A stretch of DNA of 64,000 nucleotides, taken from positions 1,240,001 through 1,304,000 of the forward strand of contig NZ_MSCJ01000001.1 of assembly GCF_002954615.1 (NCBI RefSeq), in the 5' to 3' direction. Made by a program: the position numbers and the translations under genes. The notes beneath the pieces were generated by a model. It was not told where the DNA came from, did not search any database, and was given only the letters and a program-made list of their open reading frames with translations. Below are positions 29,365 to 36,207 of this stretch, piece after piece; within the stretch, counting starts at the first letter, position 1; each line of letters opens with the position of its first letter. This DNA is from Photobacterium angustum (GTDB lineage: Bacteria > Pseudomonadota > Gammaproteobacteria > Enterobacterales > Vibrionaceae).

Positions 29365-29880
29365 TTAGAAGTTGTCTGTGTCTTTAAAAAGACCCACTTT
29401 TAAATCTTTAGCAACGTAGATTTCTTTACCGTCTACAAGTACACGACCATCAGCAACACCCATGATTAGCTTGCGGTTGATAACACGCTTAAGCTGAATT
29501 TCATAAGTTACTTTTTTGGCTGTTGGTAGAATTTGACCTGTGAATTTAACTTCACCCACACCCAGTGCACGACCTTTGCCTTCACCGCCTGACCAACCAA
29601 GGAAAAATCCTACTAGTTGCCACATTGCATCAAGGCCAAGGCAACCAGGCATAACAGGATCACCTTTAAAGTGACAGTTGAAAAACCATAAGTCAGGATT
29701 GATATCTAATTCAGCGACAATAAAGCCTTTACCGTGATCACCATCTTTATCAGTGATATTTACGATACGGTCAATCATTAGCATATTATCTGATGGTAAT
29801 GATGGGAAGTCAGGACCGTGTAGTTCGCTGTTGCCACAAGCGACAAGTTCTTCGTGTGTATAAGAATGCTGGCGTGTCAT
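29365..29880 (-). CDS. fabA: 3-hydroxydecanoyl-ACP dehydratase/isomerase
   Basis: A 171-residue cytoplasmic enzyme that introduces the double bond in anaerobic unsaturated fatty-acid synthesis. The hot-dog-fold active site is intact: His70 in [11 protein letters not shown] and Asp84 in LGLDAMWQL; the long helix and [15 protein letters not shown] segment follow as in E. coli FabA (172 residues). I prefer the ATG ending at 29880; a TTG three codons upstream would add MIL but is only 3 bases from the GAAGGAG site, whereas the ATG is 12 bases away, so both are imperfect. The promoter lies in the 68-bp gap to the Lon-like gene, together with a FabR-like palindrome. Confidence 0.95.
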   Translation of the reverse strand: MTRQHSYTHEELVACGNSELHGPDFPSLPSDNMLMIDRIVNITDKDGDHGKGFIVAELDINPDLWFFNCHFKGDPVMPGCLGLDAMWQLVGFFLGWSGGEGKGRALGVGEVKFTGQILPTAKKVTYEIQLKRVINRKLIMGVADGRVLVDGKEIYVAKDLKVGLFKDTDNF

Positions 29881-29915
29881 TAGAATCAATTACTCCTTCA
29901 AAAGTATGGGAGCAA

Positions 29916-29939
29916 TTTAGCTTACACGTGTAAGCTAAA
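29916..29939. promoter_or_regulatory. Probable FabR operator of fabA
   Basis: A perfect 24-bp palindrome with the core CTTACACGTGTAAG, between the Lon-like gene and fabA. FabR represses fabA and fabB in E. coli through a palindrome with a TACACGTGTA-like core (established knowledge). The match in core and location makes this the likely operator, 36 bp upstream of the chosen fabA start. Confidence 0.7.
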
Positions 29940-29948
29940 CAACTCGGA

Positions 29949-31682
29949 TCAGTTCTGGACAAACCAGTTAGATATACGTAAACGTAGGCGATTTAACAGA
30001 CCAATCTCATTTGAAAGGTCACCATGGTGAAAATAATCAATTCTTTCTTCAATCAAAGATAAAATAGTTTCATCTTCATCATTCTCGCTACGGAATGGCT
30101 TATCCGTTAAAAGAGGGATCGCTTCATCAACGTTCTCTATTGCCCAGATGTGGAACTGTTTGGCTTTGATTGCTTCAATGACTTCATCATTTAAACAAAG
30201 GTTGCTCAAGTTAGTCTTTGGTAAGATAACACCTTGATTACCAGTTAAACCACGATGAACACACACTTTATAGAAGCCTTCGATTTTTTCATTAATCCCA
30301 CCAACAGCTTGTACACGGCCAAACTGGTCAACAGCACCGGTTACCGCTATTTGCTGATTAATAGGCTGTGAAGATAATGCAGACATTAATGCACAGAGTT
30401 CTGCAAGAGAGGCACTGTCACCATCTACTTCAGAGTATGACTGTTCAAAAACAATGGATGCTGAGTAAGGTAGGGCTTGATCTAAATCTAGCGCTGTTGC
30501 AACAAACGCTTGCATGATCATCATACCTTTCGCATGAATATTTCCGCCCAGTTCAACTTTACGTTCAACATCAGAAATATCGCCATCACCAAAGTGAACC
30601 ACACAAGAAATACGAGCAGGTTCGCCATAAGCTGTTGGGTGTCCTGGCATTTCAACTACGGTTAAACCATTAACCTGACCGACTTCTTTACCTTCACTAG
30701 CAATAAGGACTTGGCCATGGTGAATATCAGCAATAGCGCGTTCTGGTAAATAAGACTCACGATACTCTTTAGCGCGAAGTGATGCTTTAATATTTGAAGC
30801 TGTTAAAACTTTACCGTCTGTCTCTATACTTGCTTCAGATAATAGATTTAGATGCCAAAGCAAACAAAGTGGTAAGCGTGTTTGATCTTCAGCATAACGA
30901 GCACCGGCACATAGCAGTGCAGTTACAGCGTCAGTATCAGCCAAGTCTGGTAGTTTATGATGGGTAATAATCGCCTTTATATAACGAAGATAATCTTCAA
31001 GATTGGATTCGTTTAATAAGAGATCTTGTTCAAATTCACCATACATAGCAAAACCAGCAGCAAGATCTGGTTCTGCCTGATCAAGTTCTGCCATTAAGTG
31101 GCGATCACCAATGATTACCAGTTTAACATTTACTTTTTCAGCTGCTGGTAATGGGCATAGTACTTTTTTGTTAGCCGCTTCCCAATCTAGCATGCCGTCC
31201 ATTAGTACGCTTTTTAAACGCGGCCATAACGATGGATTACTTAGAAGGGCGGTGATTGATAAAATCAAGTACCCATTATTCGCTTGGTGCAGTAAACCAT
31301 GTTTAACGCTTGGTTTTGCTAGACTATTTGACTCTAGAGCAGGATAGACAGCGCCAAATAGTTTTTCAGCAGTAATATCATCACCCGCGATGATGATGGG
31401 TTGCTCATTTTCACTCGTTTGTGAGCTAGATGTATTATTACTACTTTGAGATTGGTATTTTTTTATGAGTTCAATAATATAGTCACGATACAACGTGTTA
31501 TCAGGCGCCGTAATACGTAGAATACGAGGCTGTAAATTAAGCGCGCTGAAGCGGCGTACGGCATCTGATAGTCGAGGTTGAAGAGTACCAACTGTCGCGG
31601 GTTCAAGATTACTATAATGATCTAGAGTTGTTTGGTACTGGCTATAATCAGGAAACATTGTACGCCAAGATTCTTCATGCAT
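29949..31682 (-). CDS. Lon-like protease of the YcbZ/LonH type
   Basis: A 577-residue protein similar to E. coli YcbZ (586 residues, next to fabA there too). The N-terminal two thirds resemble a degenerate Lon-type AAA+ region without a convincing Walker A. The C-terminal part is a Lon protease domain with the catalytic serine in EVDGDSASLAEL (about residue 430) and the catalytic lysine in INEKIEGFYK (about residue 472). Substrates are unknown. It probably does not depend on ATP hydrolysis in the normal way, which is inference. The ATG at 31682 is preceded by a GAAAG sequence; a Met at residue 9 is less likely because it lacks one. The gene is divergent from matP. Confidence 0.85.
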   Translation of the reverse strand: MHEESWRTMFPDYSQYQTTLDHYSNLEPATVGTLQPRLSDAVRRFSALNLQPRILRITAPDNTLYRDYIIELIKKYQSQSSNNTSSSQTSENEQPIIIAGDDITAEKLFGAVYPALESNSLAKPSVKHGLLHQANNGYLILSITALLSNPSLWPRLKSVLMDGMLDWEAANKKVLCPLPAAEKVNVKLVIIGDRHLMAELDQAEPDLAAGFAMYGEFEQDLLLNESNLEDYLRYIKAIITHHKLPDLADTDAVTALLCAGARYAEDQTRLPLCLLWHLNLLSEASIETDGKVLTASNIKASLRAKEYRESYLPERAIADIHHGQVLIASEGKEVGQVNGLTVVEMPGHPTAYGEPARISCVVHFGDGDISDVERKVELGGNIHAKGMMIMQAFVATALDLDQALPYSASIVFEQSYSEVDGDSASLAELCALMSALSSQPINQQIAVTGAVDQFGRVQAVGGINEKIEGFYKVCVHRGLTGNQGVILPKTNLSNLCLNDEVIEAIKAKQFHIWAIENVDEAIPLLTDKPFRSENDEDETILSLIEERIDYFHHGDLSNEIGLLNRLRLRISNWFVQN

Positions 31683-31875
31683 AAATTTAGCTTTCTATTG
31701 TTACTGTGAAAAGGTAAGCAGTATAAAACAATCAAAGAGCTCATAATAGAAACTTATGAGCTATATTTATGTTTCATAAAAACAATCGGTTATTCTATAT
31801 AGATGATTGTTATTTAAGAATGCTAGGGTTACACTGTAACGCGTTTTTCGTTGACGATGAGAAAATAGTAATTTT

Positions 31876-32340
31876 ATGAAATATCAGCAGCTTGAAAATC
31901 TTGAAGCCGGTTGGAAATGGGCTTATTTAGTAAAAAAACATAAGGAAGGCGAATCAATTACACGCTTTATTGATCGCAGTGAAGCAGAAGCTGCTGTTGA
32001 GGCTCTTTTAGATATAGAACATGAACCAACAAAAGTGATTGAATGGATAAGTTCTAATATGTCTCCGGCGCTTGAAAATAAACTAAAGCAAGCTATTCGA
32101 GCAAAAAGGAAACGCCATTTTAATGCAGAACAAGTACATACACGTAAGAAATCAATCGACTTAGATTTCCGTGTTTGGGAAAAGTTGGCAGAAAAATCGC
32201 AAGAGTTAGGTTCTACATTATCCGATACTATCGAATATTTGATCAGTGAAAGTAACCGAACAGAGCTAGCTAACAAACAGGTTAGTGATATCAAGAATAA
32301 CCTGACAGAACTACTAAACATTGAATCCTTTGATAAATAA
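31876..32340 (+). CDS. matP: Macrodomain Ter protein MatP
   Basis: A 154-residue DNA-binding protein that organises the terminus macrodomain by binding matS sites (GTGACRNYGTCAC) and linking them to ZapB at the divisome. The N-terminal four-helix part (MKYQQLENLEAGWKW...), the ribbon-helix-helix segment around RKKSIDLDFRVWEKL (about 94-108), and the C-terminal coiled-coil/tetramerisation part are present; length fits E. coli MatP (150). Two perfect matS matches occur in this window, and the dif site lies 3.6 kb away. Confidence 0.95.
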   Translation: MKYQQLENLEAGWKWAYLVKKHKEGESITRFIDRSEAEAAVEALLDIEHEPTKVIEWISSNMSPALENKLKQAIRAKRKRHFNAEQVHTRKKSIDLDFRVWEKLAEKSQELGSTLSDTIEYLISESNRTELANKQVSDIKNNLTELLNIESFDK

Positions 32341-32393
32341 CGTTTTTTTGGTGGTTGCTGTTCTTTTAAAGGTTACGTTTAAGGAGTAAGCAA

Positions 32394-32699
32394 ATGGAAT
32401 ATGTACTTGTTTTAGCAGTAGTTGTTATTTTTATCGTCTTTAAAGATCGTCCTATTATGGTTTTGAAATTTGAAAATGGCGACCTAATAAAAACGAAAGG
32501 GAGTGTACCTACTGGCTTTCAAACAGCGTGTAAAGAAATCGCACATAAAACACCTTTTAGTGGCCATATCAAAGTTTATAAAAATCGATTCACTACAAAA
32601 ATTGATTTTTCAAAGGATATTCCAAGTAAAACAAAGCAACGAATTCGTAATGTTTTCCCTCATAGCTCTCATTCAACTAAAAAGGGTAAACGTGCTTAA
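32394..32699 (+). CDS. DUF3634 family membrane-anchored protein
   Basis: A 101-residue protein with one N-terminal membrane helix (about 4-17) followed by a basic cytoplasmic domain. It has the pattern I associate with DUF3634: DRPIMVLKFENGDL near 18-31, F-Q-x-x-C-K-E-I-A near 43-51, FSGHIKVYK, and the C-terminal IPSKTKQRIRNVFP. Its function is unknown. It lies 53 bp after matP, preceded by TAAGGAG, and may be cotranscribed with it. Confidence 0.75.
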   Translation: MEYVLVLAVVVIFIVFKDRPIMVLKFENGDLIKTKGSVPTGFQTACKEIAHKTPFSGHIKVYKNRFTTKIDFSKDIPSKTKQRIRNVFPHSSHSTKKGKRA

Positions 32700-32704
32700 T
32701 AGGA

Positions 32705-32737
32705 AGCAAGTGTAATAAAGTGTTTATTACACTTGCT
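32705..32737. terminator. Strong 15-bp hairpin after the DUF3634 gene
   Basis: The arms (32705-32719 and 32723-32737) are perfectly complementary around the loop GTG. It starts 6 bases after the stop codon. The tail is A/T-rich without a clean T run, so termination is likely but not certain; it also lies just before the next GTG start. Confidence 0.6.
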
Positions 32738-32754
32738 ATTTAAAAGAGTCAATT

Positions 32755-33153
32755 GTGATTATTCCATACGCATTTCGATTAACCCAAGGTGCAGATCTTA
32801 AAAAAAGTATTCTTCACTTTGTACAAGATAATAAGATCCAAGCAGGAAGTTTACTCTCTGGTATTGGTTGCTTGTCTAAAGTAGCTATACGTTTGGCTGA
32901 TGAATCTAAGACAATAGAGGTTTTAGGCCCTCTAGAAATTCTTACCTTATCAGGGACATTAACATCACAGCATGTCCATCTTCATATATCAGTAGCCGAC
33001 AAAAAAGGGCAGGTGATAGGTGGACATCTTGTTGATGGAAGTATTGTCTCTTATACTGCAGAAATTTGTATTGCGAGTTATACGAATTTCTCATTTAGCC
33101 GAGAATATGATGAATCAACGCGATTTGATGAGTTGAAAATTTGTGCGAAGTGA
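32755..33153 (+). CDS. PPC-domain (DUF296) protein
   Basis: A 132-residue single-domain protein. The plant-and-prokaryote-conserved (PPC) fold is supported by the N-terminal strand with R-L-x-x-G-x-D-L (residues 8-15), the G-x-L-L-S-G-I-G-C-L stretch near 32-41, and the metal-binding-like H-x-H-x-H/S set in SQHVHLHISVADKKGQVIGGHL near 80-100. Bacterial PPC proteins are soluble trimers of unclear function, sometimes called DNA-binding. The start is GTG; no strong ribosome-binding site is seen, as the preceding hairpin occupies the leader. It is flanked by hairpins on both sides. Confidence 0.8.
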   Translation: MIIPYAFRLTQGADLKKSILHFVQDNKIQAGSLLSGIGCLSKVAIRLADESKTIEVLGPLEILTLSGTLTSQHVHLHISVADKKGQVIGGHLVDGSIVSYTAEICIASYTNFSFSREYDESTRFDELKICAK

Positions 33154-33160
33154 AGCGAAT

Positions 33161-33194
33161 AATAACAAGTTAAAGGTTAGTTTAACTTGTTATT
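33161..33194. terminator. Bidirectional hairpin between convergent genes
   Basis: A perfect 14-bp A/T-rich stem (33161-33174 with 33181-33194) and a 6-base loop, placed in the 45-bp gap between two convergent genes. Confidence 0.65.
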
Positions 33195-33198
33195 CAAT

Positions 33199-33444
33199 CT
33201 ATTTTAGTGCGTCTAATAACTCTTCTTTACTTTTGATATAAGATGAAAACTTTTGCTTTAATTCCTGAAGTTCACTCTCTGCCTTTATTCTTTTTAGACG
33301 TTCTTCTTCTAATTGTTGCCCTAGTTCTACGGCTAAATAGCCACCGTTTATGAGAGCTTTGGTCGTAACATTACTATTTGTTAATGATTTAAGAGACTCA
33401 ATCATATAATAATGCTTATCGATATCACGGATTGTTATTGCCAT
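33199..33444 (-). CDS. Small coiled-coil protein of unknown function
   Basis: An 81-residue soluble protein. The first half (AITIRDIDKHYYMIESL...) is mixed alpha/beta with a TTKALINGGYLAVEL segment. The second half (about 42-80) is a charged heptad-like helix rich in Glu, Lys and Leu, suggesting dimerisation. The size and form would suit a small DNA-binding or adaptor protein, but no family is recognised. The start is supported by an AAGGAG site on the minus strand (AAGGAGTATCTA before ATG). Confidence 0.65.
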   Translation of the reverse strand: MAITIRDIDKHYYMIESLKSLTNSNVTTKALINGGYLAVELGQQLEEERLKRIKAESELQELKQKFSSYIKSKEELLDALK

Positions 33445-33524
33445 TAGATACTCCTTAACTCTCTATAATATATCAACTTTTAATTAAAACCGCATTAATC
33501 TAACGCACTATAACTTTATTTTTT

Positions 33525-33554
33525 ATCTAAAAATAAACCGGTTTACACCGGCTT
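33525..33554 (-). terminator. Terminator of the ToxR-like module
   Basis: On the minus strand AAGCCGG pairs with CCGGTTT (one GU pair that only forms in minus-strand RNA) and is followed by TATTTTT. It begins just after the stop codon of the partner gene. Confidence 0.7.
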
Positions 33555-33558
33555 ACGT

Positions 33559-33996
33559 TTATCGAATCTTTTGACCAAGTAATAAGCTACTTAGATAAAT
33601 AGACTTACCTGAATCTAACTCTAGAATGCCTCTGTCATCTGAGATATAAACAGCTTCTTTTGTTCGAAGAGAGTCAATATAAAAGTTCCTAAATGTAAAA
33701 TCTACTTCACGACTTTTATTTAATCGCTTAATACCGAACGTGTAATAATGATTTTGAATTTTAAGAAATACACCGCTAAATAACGATGATGAAATAACTC
33801 TATTTTCTTTATTTTTTCGAATTACATTAATCTTAATGCGTCCATCATTTAGGTTAACTTTTATAATTTCAGAGCCAAAAGCAGGGTATTCCTTAGTAAA
33901 CAAATATGTCGATTGTGTATTGATAGCATTAAAAATCGCTTGTGAAAAAATAAACAATAGAGCTAAGAATATACCAAGGAAAGCTTTTTTAAGCAT
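33559..33996 (-). CDS. Membrane-anchored periplasmic partner of the ToxR-like regulator
   Basis: A 145-residue protein with an N-terminal hydrophobic helix (about 5-24) that could anchor the rest in the periplasm. The mature part is beta-rich (KVNLNDGRIKINVIRK, TFGIKRLNKSREVDFTFRN, AVYISDDRGILELDSGKSIYL). Its start lies 8 bp inside the end of the ToxR-like gene, so translation is coupled. Size, topology and position match ToxS, TcpH and FidL, which protect or modulate a membrane regulator, but I cannot see sequence similarity strong enough to name one. Confidence 0.65.
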   Translation of the reverse strand: MLKKAFLGIFLALLFIFSQAIFNAINTQSTYLFTKEYPAFGSEIIKVNLNDGRIKINVIRKNKENRVISSSLFSGVFLKIQNHYYTFGIKRLNKSREVDFTFRNFYIDSLRTKEAVYISDDRGILELDSGKSIYLSSLLLGQKIR

Positions 33997-34780
33997 CGCA
34001 TTGCTCCTGGTTCACTTGTGAAGTTAAGTCAACATAGTGCTCATTATGCACACCTATTAATTTATAACGCTCACATAATCCACCGATAGGGAATGCGTAC
34101 CATTGACTAATGTCGCCTGTTTTATGATCAATGATTGCCTGTATCACAGGGTTTGGTAATTCAACACCATTATAATTAACAGATATACCATCAACATCTG
34201 TTGTATTAACAAAAAATAAGTACTGGTAGCAGACAAATAAAGTTGCTAAAAAGAAAAAGGTAACAATCAGAAAATCAAATAGACTGAATGTATTTAATTT
34301 ATTGAATAAGCTGTTTTTTTTCTTCTCAGTAATTACTTGTTTCTCAATGACGCTTTCTTGATGTTCTTGTAATTCTAACTTTTCTGCAATTTCATGTGCT
34401 TCTATATGTTTACTAATATCTTCTGCCAGAGGCGGGTGAGAACCATCGTCAGCTAGTGAGGTTTCCCTAATTGAGTAACCAAGTTTAGGCTCCGTTGTGA
34501 TGATATTATGTTCACCGATTTTACTAAATGAGGTACGAAGGTTTTTTATCGCTACAGTTAACGAATTATTCGTGACTATTTTTCCTTGCCAACACTCTTT
34601 TAGTAATGTTTCTCTATGCACAGTATTGTTTGCGGTGTTTGCTAGTAAAGCAAAGATATGAGTCTCTGAGCGTGACACTTTTAAAACAGCATTATCACTT
34701 ATACGAGTGATCGTTCTTCGCGAATAATCAACATCAAAACGACCAAAACGTTCGACTCCATTGTTTACTTCATCGTTCAT
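33989..34780 (-). CDS. ToxR-like transmembrane transcriptional regulator
   Basis: A 263-residue one-component regulator. An OmpR/ToxR-type winged-helix domain fills about 8-105 (FGRFDVDYSRRTITR... LLKECWQGKIVTNNSLTVAIKNLR... EPKLGYSI). A Glu-rich linker follows, then one membrane helix (about 167-190), then a short periplasmic domain of about 70 residues. Two cysteines near the end, in GGLCERYKL and NQEQCDA, could form a disulfide as in ToxR and TcpP. The domain order is that of ToxR, TcpP and CadC. It likely senses a periplasmic signal with the overlapping downstream gene. It is 1.2 kb from dif and next to decayed genes. Confidence 0.85.
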   Translation of the reverse strand: MNDEVNNGVERFGRFDVDYSRRTITRISDNAVLKVSRSETHIFALLANTANNTVHRETLLKECWQGKIVTNNSLTVAIKNLRTSFSKIGEHNIITTEPKLGYSIRETSLADDGSHPPLAEDISKHIEAHEIAEKLELQEHQESVIEKQVITEKKKNSLFNKLNTFSLFDFLIVTFFFLATLFVCYQYLFFVNTTDVDGISVNYNGVELPNPVIQAIIDHKTGDISQWYAFPIGGLCERYKLIGVHNEHYVDLTSQVNQEQCDA

Positions 34781-35031
34781 TATTTACTTATCAATAATAG
34801 AGTTGTCAAAGGGGATAACTACTCAAAAGAGAGGCTATTTTATACAAAAAAGGTATCGAATTCTATATTGATGCAACTATATGCTTGGCATATTATCATT
34901 TGTATATAAATTCTTCTGTTTTTTAATCAAATTGATAGTGAAAACGACTAATTTAGAAGCATTAAAAGATACGAGTGACGGTGTAACTATTTTATTTGAT
35001 GGTTATATCAGTGTAACTCTCTGTTTAATTA

Positions 35032-35163
35032 GCCATTAATCAGCTGAAAGAAGAAAGCTTGTTTTTATTCGTTGATAGTATTGAAACACATGAATTTAGC
35101 GACTACATGGTCGAACTGGTTGGAGAATTTAAACCAAGTAATTACAAAAAGCGACCAAGTTAA
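35032..35163 (+). pseudogene. C-terminal fragment of a decayed gene (dif region)
   Basis: An open stretch without a start codon reads QLKEESLFLFVDSIETHEF, continues as a protein-like sequence and ends in KPSNYKKRPS. A GTG-started fragment just upstream (from about 34937) in another frame reads NLEALKDTSDGVTILFDGY before a stop. Together they suggest one frameshifted small gene. No family is recognised. Confidence 0.45.
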
Positions 35164-35391
35164 ATAACATCGTAGTTATGTTTTCCTATTTCAAAATGTC
35201 CTCCTTATTCTCTAATTAAATGTCTCCTTTAAGGTAACTCTAGTTGGGATAAATTGAGTTATAGAGTAGGGAAGTCACGTTTTCTTTTGCTGGTTGTATT
35301 TCAGCTATTTCGTTTAAGAAAATTTCACTACCTTATCTAAGCGTTTGTTACTCACCATCAGACCTTGGGTTACATTTTCTAGTTTATCAAA

Positions 35392-35502
35392 ATGAAATTA
35401 ATCTTATCTGAAGAAGACCAAGCTTACAAAGCTGGACTTTATACATTAGATAGATCGAGCTTTACCGTTATTAATTTTTGGTCTCTAGAGCTTAAACGCT
35501 AG
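35392..35502 (+). pseudogene. 36-codon fragment of unknown gene (dif region)
   Basis: ATG-started reading frame beginning MKLILSEEDQAYKAGLYTLD and ending SLELKR. It has protein-like composition but no ribosome-binding site, and frames before and after it also look protein-like, so it is probably a piece of a larger decayed gene. A real 36-residue gene cannot be excluded. Confidence 0.4.
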
Positions 35503-35624
35503 GGATTGATAATTGTTGTGGTGTTAATCGCTTGGTTTAACTCGGATATTATCATTAATAGATGCTGACCAAGAAATCATTGAAAACTACAAATCAATTC
35601 TGGTGAACTAACAATGACAACTAA

Positions 35625-35918
35625 AGTGTCCAATATTTTTCTTACGATAATCACAACCAAATCCAGGCGATGGTTTCAAATATCACAGCCGAGAATGTAG
35701 AAGATGTACAGCGCAGCACCAACGATACATTTAAAATCGGCATGTGGTTTTTATCAAAAGTTATCGAAGGACATCAGTTTGAGATTTAGGGGCTATTCGA
35801 GTCAGCCGAAGCAACAATGAAGTTTGCACATGAGCATCATGGAATTACAAGTTATCGAGGTGCACCTGAATTTGATAGTGGTATGGACGAACTGCTTGAA
35901 GCACTTAAAACTCAGTAA
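35625..35918 (+). pseudogene. Decayed gene with in-frame stop (dif region)
   Basis: A 97-codon protein-like frame interrupted once, by TAG at 35787-35789. Upstream of the stop it contains NITAENVEDVQRSTNDTFKI and downstream ATMKFAHEHHGITSYRG, ending in LEALKTQ. Continuity of a plausible amphipathic protein on both sides shows a nonsense-inactivated gene. The start is missing. No family recognised. It ends 49 bp before dif. Confidence 0.6.
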
Positions 35919-35966
35919 GCAACAAATCTACCAAGCCAAATCACCATTATTTCAATATTATACTTA

Positions 35967-35994
35967 AGTGCGCATTATGTATATTATGTTAAAT
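35967..35994. other. dif: dif site (XerC/XerD chromosome dimer resolution site)
   Basis: A 28-bp site made of the XerC arm AGTGCGCATTA, the 6-base centre TGTATA and the XerD arm TTATGTTAAAT. The XerD arm is identical to the E. coli and V. cholerae dif arms, the XerC arm is the V. cholerae chromosome 1 version, and the centre equals that of E. coli (from memory). XerCD recombine dimeric chromosomes here, activated by FtsK. The chance of finding this by accident is negligible. It marks the replication terminus, in agreement with matP and matS nearby. Confidence 0.95.
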
Positions 35995-36207
35995 AAGGTG
36001 TTATTGTAACTATATCTAATCTTATCTTACTTACCTCCATACCTGATATCTCTACTCTGCTGAGGGTTTATTGTTGTATTTAACAGTATTGGCTATTTAC
36101 CATAAAATAGGTAATTAACATCAATTTTAAATACTGCTGCAAATGTTCAGTTTGCCTTGTACTTAAAGCTTGCTGTTAATTACTAGAGATTCGATTAATA
36201 CGAATCT

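Larger units (their letters stand above)
34781..36207. other. 1.4-kb dif region without intact genes
   Basis: This gap holds the dif site and at least three decayed gene fragments on the plus strand, given separately. A further fragment ending in DADQEIIENYKSILVN with a stop near 35611 lies between them. A 13-mer with one mismatch to matS (GTGACGGTGTAAC) lies at 34975. No tRNA, insertion sequence or intact integrase gene was seen. Confidence 0.7.
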
